From Gemmatimonadota bacterium (GTDB taxonomy: Bacteria; Gemmatimonadota; Gemmatimonadetes; Gemmatimonadales; GWC2-71-9), in contig QHUK01000017.1 in assembly GCA_003222085.1 (NCBI GenBank), positions 1-64,000 on the forward strand: a DNA stretch of 64,000 nucleotides, given 5' to 3'. Both the position numbers and the translations under genes were made by a program. Of this stretch, positions 56,099 through 64,000 are shown in pieces. The notes beneath the pieces are model-generated. The model worked only from the letters and a program-made list of their open reading frames with translations. It searched no databases and was not told the origin of the DNA. The stretch's first letter is position 1. Every line of letters begins with the position of its first letter.

Positions 56099-56962
56099 GT
56101 GCATCTGACGCGCATCACCGACGTGCACATCCATATTCAGCCGTGGCGCGAGCTCAAGCCGCCAGTGCTCGAGGTCATGTGGCGCGGCAAGGAAGTGGAG
56201 CGCGACCGCATGATCCAGATCATGGACGACCCGCGCGCGCTGCTCGAGGTGATGGACCGCGCGGGGGTGTGGCGGGCGGGCCTGGTGAACTATCCCTCGC
56301 CCGACGTGATGGGATTCACCGATGCGACCAACGCCTTCGCCGCGAAGTACGCGCAGGCCGACCGAGAGCGCTTGCTGCCGTACGGGGGCGTGCACCCCCG
56401 CTTCACGAAGGACGCGGCGGGTGACGTAGACCGCCTTGCCGACCTCGGGATCCGGCTCGTCAAGATTCATCCGCCGCACCAGGGCATGCCGGCGAACGCC
56501 TACACCAACGGTCTCACCGCCCTGGGGACGATCTACCGGCGGTGCGAGGAGCGGGGGCTGCCGGTGATGATCCACACCGGCACCAGTATTTTCCCCGGGG
56601 CGCGCTCCAAGTACGGCAACCCGATGGAGCTCGACGACGTCGCGATCGATTTTCCCGATCTCCGCATCGTAATGGCGCACGGCGGCCGGCCGCTCTACAT
56701 GGAGGAGGCGTTTTTCGTTCTGCGACGCCACCGGGGGATGTGGCTCGACGTCTCCGGGATACCGCCCGCCCGCCTGTTGGAGTACTTTCCGCGTCTCTCG
56801 GAGCTCGCGGATCGGGTCCTGTGGGGCACGGACTGGCCGAGCCCCGGGGTGAAGGACATGCGGATCAACATCGACCAGTTCCTGGCGCTGCCGCTCAGCG
56901 ACGCACACAAGAAGGCGATTCTCGAGACCAATGCGCTGGCTCTGTTTCCTGCTCCTCGCTAG
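56099..56962 (+). CDS. Amidohydrolase family 2 (ACMSD-like metal-dependent hydrolase)
   Basis: A 287-residue TIM-barrel hydrolase. Metal residues are visible in TDVHIHIQPW (HxH), VKIHPPHQG, PVMIHTGTS, MAHGGRPLY and LWGTDWPSPGV (Asp). It starts at GTG 56099, one codon after which the 266-bp repeat begins (56105); the true native N-terminus is probably the one in the left copy at 47884. Substrate not known; relatives act as decarboxylases or hydrolases in aromatic and tryptophan catabolism. Confidence 0.88.
   Translation: MHLTRITDVHIHIQPWRELKPPVLEVMWRGKEVERDRMIQIMDDPRALLEVMDRAGVWRAGLVNYPSPDVMGFTDATNAFAAKYAQADRERLLPYGGVHPRFTKDAAGDVDRLADLGIRLVKIHPPHQGMPANAYTNGLTALGTIYRRCEERGLPVMIHTGTSIFPGARSKYGNPMELDDVAIDFPDLRIVMAHGGRPLYMEEAFFVLRRHRGMWLDVSGIPPARLLEYFPRLSELADRVLWGTDWPSPGVKDMRINIDQFLALPLSDAHKKAILETNALALFPAPR
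56105..56370 (+). repeat. 266-bp direct repeat, right copy
   Basis: Matches 47917-48182 with one mismatch. Here it continues into the intact rest of the amidohydrolase gene. It follows the GH18 stop by 15 bases. Confidence 0.95.
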
Positions 56963-57692
56963 CCCATTCACGCCGGCCGCGACCGCCCAGACCTCGGGTG
57001 CCAGCCCCAAGTCGCTTCAGTTCGATCTCGCCCAAGTCCCCGCGACGCGTGATTCGTTCGTGTTTCGCCTGCGCGGAGAGGAGCGGGGGTGGGCGGTGTG
57101 GCAGTACGAGATCCGCCCGCTCGAGATGACCCAAGAGCTCGTGTATACGGCGACGTCGGAGTTCCGGCCGATCGAGGAAGAGCGGTTGCGCGTCGTGGTG
57201 AACCGGCTGACGGGCCAGCCGATCTCGACGTTTCACCACATCGATTTGTTCTCGCCGCGGAGCGACACCGTGATGGTGGAGCACGATTTGGAAGTGAAGC
57301 GGGGCGAGATCTCGGGGCGCCGGCGGGTGGGGACCAAGAGCGGTGGCGTGAAAATCGTTCCGGTGAGCCGCCCGTTCGCGCCGGGCACGGTGTTCTCGGA
57401 CTACGTGTTCCTCGCGGGCGCCGTATCGAACGCCGCGCCGGGGGATTCGCTCGCCGTCCCCGCGTACAAGGAATTCGACGACTCGCTCGTGACCCTGAGC
57501 TTCGTCGCCGGGTCGCCCGCCACGATCGAGGTCCCCGCCGGCCGGTTCGACGTGCTGCCGCTCGTGAGCGGCGGCTTCCGGATCTACGCGACCCGCACCG
57601 GGCCCCGACGCGTGGTGAAGGGCGAGACCCTGGACGGGGGCTTCTTGTTCGAGCTGGTGCGGTCGGGACCGGTGGTTCCGACTCCTGAGTGA
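56931..57692 (+). CDS. Exported DUF3108-like protein
   Basis: A 253-residue protein with a signal peptide (MRWLCFLLLASPFTPAATAQ) encoded in the last 32 bases of the amidohydrolase gene. The mature part is beta-rich: FVFRLRGEERGWAVWQYEI, GQPISTFHHIDLF, SFVAGSPATIEVPAGRFDVLPL. The same pattern (PESVTVPAGTFQGFRIDVTG) closes the M16 protein at 59056, so the two share a domain similar to DUF3108. A periplasmic binding role is possible. Confidence 0.7.
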   Translation: MRWLCFLLLASPFTPAATAQTSGASPKSLQFDLAQVPATRDSFVFRLRGEERGWAVWQYEIRPLEMTQELVYTATSEFRPIEEERLRVVVNRLTGQPISTFHHIDLFSPRSDTVMVEHDLEVKRGEISGRRRVGTKSGGVKIVPVSRPFAPGTVFSDYVFLAGAVSNAAPGDSLAVPAYKEFDDSLVTLSFVAGSPATIEVPAGRFDVLPLVSGGFRIYATRTGPRRVVKGETLDGGFLFELVRSGPVVPTPE

Positions 57693-57700
57693 GCGGTCGT

Positions 57701-59059
57701 ATGCGCGTCCCGTCCGTGGTCGCAGGACTGCTGCTCCTCCGCGCGGCGCTCGCTCCCCCGCTGCTCGGGCAGTCCGGCCAGATCCCGTACGAAGCGTTCA
57801 CGCTTCCCAACGGCCTGCGCGTCCTTTACTCGGAAGATCACTCGACGCCCATCGTGTCGGTGGACGTGTGGTACAACACCGGCTCGCGTAACGAGCGGCC
57901 GGGCCGCTCGGGCTTCGCGCACCTGTTCGAGCACATGATGTTCGAGGGCTCGGCCCACGTGAAGAAGGGCGAGCAGTTCCAGCTGATCTCGCGGGCCGGC
58001 GGATCGGAAAACGGCAGCACGGCGGAAGACCGCACGAACTACTATGAAACGGTGCCCTCGAATCGCCTGAACCTGGCGCTCTGGCTTGAGGCCGATCGGA
58101 TGCGGTCTCTCGCCATCACGGACGAGAACTTCCACAACCAGCGCGAGACCGTAAAGGAAGAGCGCCGGCTGCGGGTCGACAACCAGCCGTACTCGCCCGC
58201 GTTCATCGACGGCATGACCTGGCCGTTCGACAGCGCGGCGTGCTTCGCCTACGCGCACACGGTCATCGGATCGATGGACGACCTCAACGCGGCACAGCTC
58301 TCCGACGTCCGGGCCTTCTTCGACACCTATTACGCCCCCAACAACGCCACGCTCGTCGTGGTGGGCGACTTCCGGCCGCTGGAGCTGCGGCGCTACGTGA
58401 ATCAGTATTTCAGCGAGATCCCGCGCCACGCCGAGCCCCCCCCCGTGCGCTGCACCGCCCGCCTTGCCCCGGGCGTCCAACGGCGTGAGGTGACCGACGT
58501 GCACGCCAACTTGCCGGCGGTGCTGCGGATCTATCGCGCGCCGCCGCATGCGGACCCGGACACGCGTGCCCTCGAGCTGCTGAACGTCATCCTCGGCCAG
58601 GGGGAGAGCTCGCGTCTGAACGTGGCAGTGGTGCGGCGGGAGAAAGCGGCCCTCGGCACTCAGGTAATCGTGAACCCCTTCGATTCCCGACGTGGGCCCG
58701 GCGTGCTGCTCGTCCTCGCGATCGCCAACCAGGGCGTGGACCCGCTCAAGCTCGACACCCTCGTCACCGCCCAGCTGGACAGCATTCGCGCCACGGGCGT
58801 CACGGACGAGGAGCTGACCAAGGCGAAGAACACCTTCCGCGCGGGCTTCGTGCACTCGCGTGAGACCACGCTCGGAAAGGCGGAAGAGCTGCATCACTAC
58901 GACATGTTCCATCCGTCGTTGGCCGAGATCAACAGTGATTTGGAGCGCGTCCTGGCCGTCACCGCGGCGGACGTCCGCCGGGTCGCGGCGAAGTATCTGG
59001 ATCCGGCCAACGCGGTCGTGATCGTGGTGAAGCCCGCGGCGGCCGGGGGGGCGCAATGA
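57701..59059 (+). CDS. M16-family zinc metallopeptidase (catalytic partner)
   Basis: A 452-residue pitrilysin-like peptidase with a signal peptide. The inverted zinc motif HLFEH (HxxEH) is at residues 74-78, followed by ENGSTAEDRTNYYETVPSN and the third ligand region ETVKEERRLRVDN. It lies upstream of a degenerate M16 protein with a 4-base overlap; bacterial M16 enzymes often pair an active and an inactive chain. An alternative GTG start at 57689 overlaps the preceding stop. Confidence 0.9.
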   Translation: MRVPSVVAGLLLLRAALAPPLLGQSGQIPYEAFTLPNGLRVLYSEDHSTPIVSVDVWYNTGSRNERPGRSGFAHLFEHMMFEGSAHVKKGEQFQLISRAGGSENGSTAEDRTNYYETVPSNRLNLALWLEADRMRSLAITDENFHNQRETVKEERRLRVDNQPYSPAFIDGMTWPFDSAACFAYAHTVIGSMDDLNAAQLSDVRAFFDTYYAPNNATLVVVGDFRPLELRRYVNQYFSEIPRHAEPPPVRCTARLAPGVQRREVTDVHANLPAVLRIYRAPPHADPDTRALELLNVILGQGESSRLNVAVVRREKAALGTQVIVNPFDSRRGPGVLLVLAIANQGVDPLKLDTLVTAQLDSIRATGVTDEELTKAKNTFRAGFVHSRETTLGKAEELHHYDMFHPSLAEINSDLERVLAVTAADVRRVAAKYLDPANAVVIVVKPAAAGGAQ

Positions 59060-61179
59060 GACGGTGGACGGCCCGACTGAGAGACGGGCGGACAGTGGTC
59101 GCCGTTGTGGCCGGGCTTCTCCTGTCCGCCCGTCCGACGGTCCGCATGTCCGCCCAGACCTTCCCCACGACGCCCCCCAAGCCGACGCCCCTCACCCCCG
59201 TGCGCTTTCCGCCGTTCAAGGAGGCAACGCTCGCCAACGGCCTGCAGCTCGTGGTGATCGAGCATCACGAGCAACCGGTCGTGTCGGCAACGCTGTCGTT
59301 CCGCGCCGGGGGCATCTACGACCCCGCGGGCAAGGAGGGGTTGTCGGACCTCGCCGCAGAGCTGCTCTCCAAGGGCACGGACAGTCGCAGTGCGGAGCAG
59401 ATCGCCGCCACGATCGAAGGCGTGGGGGGCACCCTGTCGGCATCCTCGGGAGACGATTTCCTCACCATCTCGGCCGATGCGCTGAGCGACCAGGCAGAGC
59501 TCGTATTCGATCTGCTGGGAGACGTGACGCTGCATGCGACGTTCCCGGAGAGTGAGCTCGAGCTGGCGCGCACGCGAGCGCTATCCGCGCTGGCCTTGCA
59601 ACTGTCCCAACCGAGCGCCGTGGCGCAACGGTTCTTCGGGCGGGAGATCTACGGCCGCAACCCGTACGGGCGAAGCGCGACGCGCGAGAGCTATCGGGCC
59701 GTCACCCGCGACGACGTGGCGCAGTTCGCCCGGCAACGGCTGCGGCCGGCCGGCGCGCTGCTCGTGGTCGCGGGGGACGTGACGGACGCGCGGGTGCAGG
59801 AGCTCGTGGCGAAGGCGTTTGAGGGCTGGCGCGGCGCGCCGGCGTCAAGCCCGCCCCTGCCCGCCCCTGCCACGCGGGTCGCGACGGACATCCTGCTCGT
59901 GCATCGGCCGGGCTCGGCGCAGGCGAACATCGCCCTGGGCAACACGACCATCCTGCCGACCGACCCGGGGTATTATCCGGGCCGCGTCGCCACGCAGGTG
60001 CTCGGCGGCGGGGCGGACTCGCGGCTCTTCCTCATCCTGCGCGAGCAGAAGAGCTGGACGTACGGCGCGTACGCGTCCCTCCACCGCTACCGCGGGCTCG
60101 GCTACTGGCAGGCCACCGCGGAGGTCCGCACCGAGGTGGCGGATAGTGCGCTGCGCGAGCTGCTCCATCAAATCGATCGGATCAGGACGGAAGTGATTCC
60201 CGACTCGGAGCTCGCCGCCACCAGGGGCTTCCTCGTCGGCTCCTTCCCGCTCACCATCGAGACGCCGAGCCAGATCGCCAGCCAGGTTGCGACCGTGAAG
60301 CTGCTCGGCCTCGGCGACGATTACTTGCGGCTGTACCGCGACCGGCTCGCCGCCGTGACCGCCCTGCAGGCGCGGGCGGCCGCGGCGCGGCTGTACCGGC
60401 GCGGCGCGCTCACGATCGTCGTCGTGGGCGACGCAGCCAAGCTGTACGACCGGCTGCAGGCGATCGCCCCCTTGCGGATGGTGGATGTGGACGGCAAGCC
60501 GCTCACGCCCGCCGACCTCGCTCCGCCGACGGGGCCCGTGGCGCTCGACGCCACGCAGCTCGCGGCCCACACCGACAGCTCGCGCGTCGTGATTCAGGGG
60601 AATCCGGTGGGGTTCACGGTTTCAGAGATTCGGCGGCCTCCGCCGGATTCGCTCCTGTACACCGAGCGGTCGAACCTGGCGAACGGCACCTTCCAGCAGC
60701 AGACCACGCTCGTGCTCGAGCCCGCCAGCGGGCTGGTGCGGCAGGTCGATCAGGTGACGACCCAGCAGGGCCAGCAAGCCGAGACCCACTTGAGCTACGC
60801 CGGAGGCCGGGTGAAGGGAGCCAGCGCGACGCCGCAGCCGGACGGCTCGGTGAAGCGCTTCGAGATCGATACGGCGCTGCCGCCCGGCACGGTGGACGAG
60901 AACGCCGTCCCGTTCGTGGTGCCGGCGCTGCCGCTCGCTCCCGGCAAGACCTTCGCGATGACCTTCTTCACGCCGAGCGAGAACGCCATCAAGGTGCTCA
61001 CGTTCAAGGTGAGTGCTCCGGAGTCCGTGACCGTTCCGGCCGGCACGTTTCAGGGATTCCGTATCGACGTGACCGGCTCGCGGGTGCCGTTCACGATGTA
61101 CGTGGGCACGGATACTCCCCGACGGCTTCTCAAGACGGAATTCGTGGGACAACCATTCGTCGTTGAGCTCGTCAAATAA
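59056..61179 (+). CDS. M16-family protein without zinc motif, fused to a DUF3108-like domain
   Basis: A 707-residue protein. Residues about 50-480 are M16-like (TLANGLQLVVIEHHEQPVV, LGGGADSRLFLILREQKSWTYG with the conserved Arg-Tyr pair), but HxxEH is replaced in EGLSDLAAELLSKGT, so it cannot bind zinc in the usual way. It keeps the R/Y substrate residues expected of the non-catalytic subunit. A C-terminal beta domain (about 515-707) resembles the protein at 56931. The signal-peptide region is encoded by an octamer cassette (59061-59155). Confidence 0.88.
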   Translation: MRRWTARLRDGRTVVAVVAGLLLSARPTVRMSAQTFPTTPPKPTPLTPVRFPPFKEATLANGLQLVVIEHHEQPVVSATLSFRAGGIYDPAGKEGLSDLAAELLSKGTDSRSAEQIAATIEGVGGTLSASSGDDFLTISADALSDQAELVFDLLGDVTLHATFPESELELARTRALSALALQLSQPSAVAQRFFGREIYGRNPYGRSATRESYRAVTRDDVAQFARQRLRPAGALLVVAGDVTDARVQELVAKAFEGWRGAPASSPPLPAPATRVATDILLVHRPGSAQANIALGNTTILPTDPGYYPGRVATQVLGGGADSRLFLILREQKSWTYGAYASLHRYRGLGYWQATAEVRTEVADSALRELLHQIDRIRTEVIPDSELAATRGFLVGSFPLTIETPSQIASQVATVKLLGLGDDYLRLYRDRLAAVTALQARAAAARLYRRGALTIVVVGDAAKLYDRLQAIAPLRMVDVDGKPLTPADLAPPTGPVALDATQLAAHTDSSRVVIQGNPVGFTVSEIRRPPPDSLLYTERSNLANGTFQQQTTLVLEPASGLVRQVDQVTTQQGQQAETHLSYAGGRVKGASATPQPDGSVKRFEIDTALPPGTVDENAVPFVVPALPLAPGKTFAMTFFTPSENAIKVLTFKVSAPESVTVPAGTFQGFRIDVTGSRVPFTMYVGTDTPRRLLKTEFVGQPFVVELVK
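59061..59155. repeat. Inverted octamer cassette (GTCCGCCC type) at the start of the M16 gene
   Basis: Left arm ACGGTGGA, CGGCCCGA, CTGAGAGA, CGGGCGGA (59061-59092). The right arm is GTCCGCCC, GTCCGACG, GTCCGCAT, GTCCGCCC (59124-59155). The arms flank the sequence coding for the hydrophobic core of the signal peptide (VVAVVAGLLL). Unit and phase match the radA cassette at 16678. Confidence 0.85.
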
Positions 61180-61189
61180 GAACAGTTGC

Positions 61190-61213
61190 AAGACGCCAAG
61201 ACGCCAAGCCGTA
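61190..61213. repeat. Octamer tandem repeat, AAGACGCC type
   Basis: AAGACGCC twice, then AAGCCGTA, in the 45-base gap between the M16 gene and the next lipoprotein gene. Single arm. It lies just upstream of the GGAGG ribosome site. Confidence 0.65.
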
Positions 61214-61224
61214 AGAGGAGGATC

Positions 61225-62643
61225 ATGATGCGGACGTTTATCGCTGCCCTCGCCGCATTGCTGGTGGGCTGTGCGAGCGCTGGTCGCCGCACGATCGCGG
61301 CACCGGCGCCCGCGACGCCATCGGCCGCCACCGCCGAGAGCACCAGTACCACGCGTCCACAGTATCCATCCACCTACGTTCGCCATCCTAACCCGCCGGT
61401 CGTGATCCGCAACGCCACGATCATGACCGCGACGGGTCAGGAGATCCCCAACGGCTCGATCCTGCTCAAGGATGGGCGGATCGTCGCGGTCGGCACGAAG
61501 GTCGACGCCCCCGCCGACGCCGTGGTCGTGGACGGGACCGGCAAGTACGTGACGCCCGGGCTGATCGACGACCACTCGCACCTCGGCGTCTACGCCGCGC
61601 CGGGGACCGATGCCGAGTCGGACGGCAACGAGGCGACGAACCCGGTGACGGCCGAGGTGTGGGCGGAGCATTCGTTCTGGCCCCAGGACCCGCAGATCCC
61701 GCTCGCGATCGCCGGCGGGATCACCACCATCCAGGCGCTGCCGGGCTCGGCGAACCTGATCGGCGGCCGCAGCGCGATTCTGAAGCTCATTCCGGCGCGC
61801 ACCGTGCAGGAAATGAAGTTTCCCGGCGCGCGCTCCGGCCTGAAGATGGCCTGCGGCGAGAACCCCAAGCGGGTGTATCGCATGCGCGGCGGGCCCTCCA
61901 CCCGCATGGGCAACATGGCGGGCTACCGCGCCGCGTTCATCCAGGCGGAGTTGTATCGACGCAAGTGGGACGCCTGGAACAAGGATCACAAGGGCGATCC
62001 GCCCGAGCGGAACCTGCGGTCGGAATCGCTGGCCGAGGTGCTGCGGGGCAACATGTACGTGCAGAACCACTGCTATCGCGCCGACGAGATGGCGCAGATG
62101 CTCGATCTGGCGCACGAGTTCGGGTTCAAGATCCGCTCGTTCCACCATGCGGTGGAGTCGTACAAGATCGCCGACCTGCTCGCCAAGGAAGGGACCTCGG
62201 TCTCCGTGTGGGCGGATTGGTGGGGGTTCAAGGAAGAGGCCATGGACGGGATCAAGCAAAACGCCGCCCTGAACCAGCAGGCGGGCGGCCGGCCGATCAT
62301 CCATTCGGACGATCCCAGCGGCATCCAGCGGCTCAACCAGGAAGCCGCCAAGGCGATGTACGCCGGGCAGCGGTCCGGTATCCCGATCACGCGCGACCAG
62401 GCCCTCCGCTGGATCACGGTCAACCCGGCCTGGGCGCTCGGGCTCGACTCGATCGTCGGCACGCTCGAGCCGGGCAAGATGGCCGACGTGGTCGTGTGGT
62501 CCGGCGATCCCTTCTCGGTCTATTCGAAGGCCGCGCAGGTCTACAACGACGGCTGGCTCACCTACGACCGCGCCGATCCCGCGCACCAGCCGCGCACCGA
62601 CTTCGAACTGGGCCAAATGCCGGCGCCCGGGAGTGACCGATGA
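61225..62643 (+). CDS. Exported amidohydrolase (imidazolonepropionase-like)
   Basis: A 472-residue lipoprotein (lipobox LAALLVGC). The amidohydrolase signature is GKYVTPGLIDDHSHLGVY, with HSH as the metal pair, then IAGGITTIQALPGS, VQNHCYRADEM, RSFHHAVESYK, PIIHSDDPSG and the C-terminal [18 protein letters not shown]. Length and order match secreted imidazolonepropionase-like amidohydrolases, often peptidase-like in related bacteria. ATG 61225 follows GAGGAGG; a second ATG is adjacent. Overlaps the next gene by 4 bases. Confidence 0.9.
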   Translation: MMRTFIAALAALLVGCASAGRRTIAAPAPATPSAATAESTSTTRPQYPSTYVRHPNPPVVIRNATIMTATGQEIPNGSILLKDGRIVAVGTKVDAPADAVVVDGTGKYVTPGLIDDHSHLGVYAAPGTDAESDGNEATNPVTAEVWAEHSFWPQDPQIPLAIAGGITTIQALPGSANLIGGRSAILKLIPARTVQEMKFPGARSGLKMACGENPKRVYRMRGGPSTRMGNMAGYRAAFIQAELYRRKWDAWNKDHKGDPPERNLRSESLAEVLRGNMYVQNHCYRADEMAQMLDLAHEFGFKIRSFHHAVESYKIADLLAKEGTSVSVWADWWGFKEEAMDGIKQNAALNQQAGGRPIIHSDDPSGIQRLNQEAAKAMYAGQRSGIPITRDQALRWITVNPAWALGLDSIVGTLEPGKMADVVVWSGDPFSVYSKAAQVYNDGWLTYDRADPAHQPRTDFELGQMPAPGSDR

Positions 62644-63848
62644 TCGCGCTGCTCCTTGCCCAGACCATCGCCATCACGGGTGGAACGGTGTATCCCGTCT
62701 CCGGTCCGAAGGTCGCCGACGCGAACGTGCTGATCCGCGACGGCCGGATTGTCGCGGTGGGGACCAACGTGGCGATTCCCTCGGGCGCGACCCGCATCGA
62801 CGCCAAGGGAAAGTGGGTGACGCCGGGGCTCATCGACGGAGCCGGTCAGCTCGGCCTGGTGGAGATCAGCGTCGTGCCCGCGACGCGGGAGGGCAGCGTT
62901 CAGGGGGATACCATCGCCGCCGCCTTCAACGTGGCGGAGGGGATCAACCCCGCCTCCACGCTGATCCCCGTCACCCGAATCGAAGGGATCACCACGGCGC
63001 TGGCGGTGCCCTTCGGCAACCTCGTGAGCGGTCAGGCGGTCCTGATCGACCTCGACGGCGTCACCATCGAGCAGATGGTGGTGAAATCCCCGGTGGGAAT
63101 CGTCGCCGACCTGTCCGAGAGCGGAAAGGATGACGCCGGCGGCTCGCGCGCGGAAATCGCGGCGCGCCTGCGTCAGGTGTTTCGCGACGCGCTCGAGTAT
63201 GAACGACGCAAGACCGATTTCGGTCGGGCGCAAATGCGACCGCTGGCCGCGTCGGCCGGCGATCTCGAGGCGCTGCTCCCGGTGCTGCACGGCCGGGTGT
63301 CCCTCATCGCACTCGCCAACCGGCGCAGCGACATCGAGACGGCGTTGCGGCTCGCGAAGGAGTTCCGGCTCAAGCTGATTCTTGCCGGCGCCGCCGAAGG
63401 GTGGGAGATCGCGGGGGCGATCGCGGCGGCGGGCGTCCCGGTCCTGGTCGAGCCGATGGACAACATCCCGGGCTACGATTCCCTCGGCATTCGGTACGAG
63501 AACGCCGCACTCCTCGCCAAGGCGGGTGTGACCGTTGCGCTCCTCGAGACCGACACGCACCAGTCGCGCAACCTGCGCCAGCAGGCCGGGAACGCCGTGG
63601 CCTACGGCATGACGTGGGACCAGGCGCTCCGCGCCGTCACCCTGTCGCCGGCGGAGATCTTCGGCGTGGCGGATCGCTACGGCTCGCTCGAGCCGGGGAA
63701 GGTGGCCAATGTCGTCGTCTGGTCGGGCGACCCGTTCGAGTTCACGACGGGCGTGGAGCACGTGCTGATTCGGGGCAAGGAGATCCCGCTCAAGAGCCGG
63801 CAGACGGAGCTGTTCGAGCGGTACAAAAAGCTACCGCCTACCTACTAG
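62640..63848 (+). CDS. Amidohydrolase-like protein with degenerate metal site
   Basis: A 402-residue homologue of the preceding gene. The fold markers are kept ([54 protein letters not shown]), but the HxH metal pair is replaced by Ala-Gln, so normal catalysis is unlikely. VTLVE-type and HQSRN residues remain. With the upstream active homologue it forms an active/inactive pair similar in style to the M16 pair. Its stop overlaps the 3' end of rpmA on the other strand. Confidence 0.85.
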   Translation: MIALLLAQTIAITGGTVYPVSGPKVADANVLIRDGRIVAVGTNVAIPSGATRIDAKGKWVTPGLIDGAGQLGLVEISVVPATREGSVQGDTIAAAFNVAEGINPASTLIPVTRIEGITTALAVPFGNLVSGQAVLIDLDGVTIEQMVVKSPVGIVADLSESGKDDAGGSRAEIAARLRQVFRDALEYERRKTDFGRAQMRPLAASAGDLEALLPVLHGRVSLIALANRRSDIETALRLAKEFRLKLILAGAAEGWEIAGAIAAAGVPVLVEPMDNIPGYDSLGIRYENAALLAKAGVTVALLETDTHQSRNLRQQAGNAVAYGMTWDQALRAVTLSPAEIFGVADRYGSLEPGKVANVVVWSGDPFEFTTGVEHVLIRGKEIPLKSRQTELFERYKKLPPTY

Positions 63849-64000
63849 CCGATGCGACCGCCTTCGGATACACGCTGACCCGGAAGCGCTTCTTGTTCTT
63901 GTGCTCGAACTTGACCTGCCCGTCCACCACGGTGAACAGCGAGTCGTCGGATGCGCGCCGCACGTTCGTCCCGGGATGGAATTTCGTGCCCCGCTGCCGG
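63838..64000 (-). CDS. rpmA: Ribosomal protein L27 (5' partial in window)
   Basis: The minus strand from 63999 encodes [20 protein letters not shown], then [20 protein letters not shown] and [13 protein letters not shown] before TAG (63840-63838). This is the C-terminal two-thirds of L27 ([10 protein letters not shown], a DDSLF turn, VDGxVKFE, VSVYP). The N-terminal part lies beyond the window. It overlaps the 3' end of the amidohydrolase-like gene by 11 bases on the opposite strand. rplU and obgE are expected nearby. Confidence 0.93.
   Translation of the reverse strand, partial: RQRGTKFHPGTNVRRASDDSLFTVVDGQVKFEHKNKKRFRVSVYPKAVASASR

Noticed and set aside
48183-56104. Insertion sequence or transposon carrying the glycan locus
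   Set aside because: No transposase, integrase or terminal inverted repeats are visible between the direct repeats.
59855-59876. Two GCCCGCCCCT units in the M16 gene as another cassette
   Set aside because: Only two units and no inverted arm; they could arise from Pro/Ala codon bias.

Overview
The window is a GC-rich, densely packed bacterial chromosome segment. Succinate dehydrogenase of the Bacteroidetes/actinobacterial type, SusC/SusD outer-membrane proteins with a FecR-type sigma/anti-sigma pair, many lipoprotein signals, M61 and M16 peptidases and very frequent 1-4 base stop/start overlaps all point to a Gram-negative, aerobic, heterotrophic bacterium. Gemmatimonadota or a close relative is my best guess; this is an inference from gene content, not a phylogeny.

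Layout. 1-3.5 kb: sdhA (5' end outside), sdhB and convergent mdh. 3.7-5.5 kb: molybdopterin genes moaD-moaE-moaA. 5.5-7.2 kb: a frame-disrupted M61 peptidase. 7.3-26.5 kb: a long minus-strand run of core genes. Read in the direction of transcription it is icd, pepA, an outer-membrane protein, yicC, gmk, rpoZ, coaBC, family-4 uracil-DNA glycosylase, dnaB, radA, ispD, tsaC, a low-molecular-weight phosphatase, aroE, comF, gapA, pgk, tpiA, secG, carA and an HU protein with its own promoter. 26.6-38.3 kb: accessory genes, mostly exported: a His-rich small protein, porin, membrane protein and FMN-binding-like cluster, a PQQ-type propeller, a lysyl-oxidase-like lipoprotein, tRNA-Leu(CAA), two paralogous zinc-ribbon proteins, a duplicated-domain lipoprotein, and an ECF sigma / membrane anti-sigma-like / Spy-like module. 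38.5-46.1 kb: a TetR regulator with a perfect 18-bp palindrome in front of it, followed by a translationally coupled operon for aromatic acyl-CoA breakdown (crotonase, aldehyde dehydrogenase, thiolase, PaaG-like isomerase, BoxB/PaaA-like di-iron oxygenase, glycerophosphodiesterase, 3-hydroxyacyl-CoA dehydrogenase). 48.4-56.1 kb: an ECF sigma / FecR / SusC / SusD / GH18 glycan-use locus lying between two nearly identical 266-bp direct repeats of an amidohydrolase gene. 56.1-63.8 kb: the amidohydrolase, a DUF3108-like protein, an active/inactive M16 peptidase pair and two imidazolonepropionase-like amidohydrolases; the last bases hold the end of rpmA (ribosomal protein L27) on the minus strand.

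The most unusual signal is a dispersed family of short tandem-repeat cassettes built from 7-, 8- or 10-base units. Several form two inverted arms around a short loop. They occur in gene gaps and, without breaking the frame, inside comF, radA, the uracil-DNA glycosylase, icd, the thiolase and an M16 peptidase gene. Because 7, 8 and 10 are not multiples of 3, a tandem run gives the same cyclic peptide in all three frames; the glycosylase and icd products carry nearly the same short peptide for this reason. The second unusual feature is the 266-bp direct duplication bounding the glycan locus, with remnants of a second dehydrogenase gene at its left edge. This looks like single-crossover integration of a circular DNA, unless it is an assembly join.
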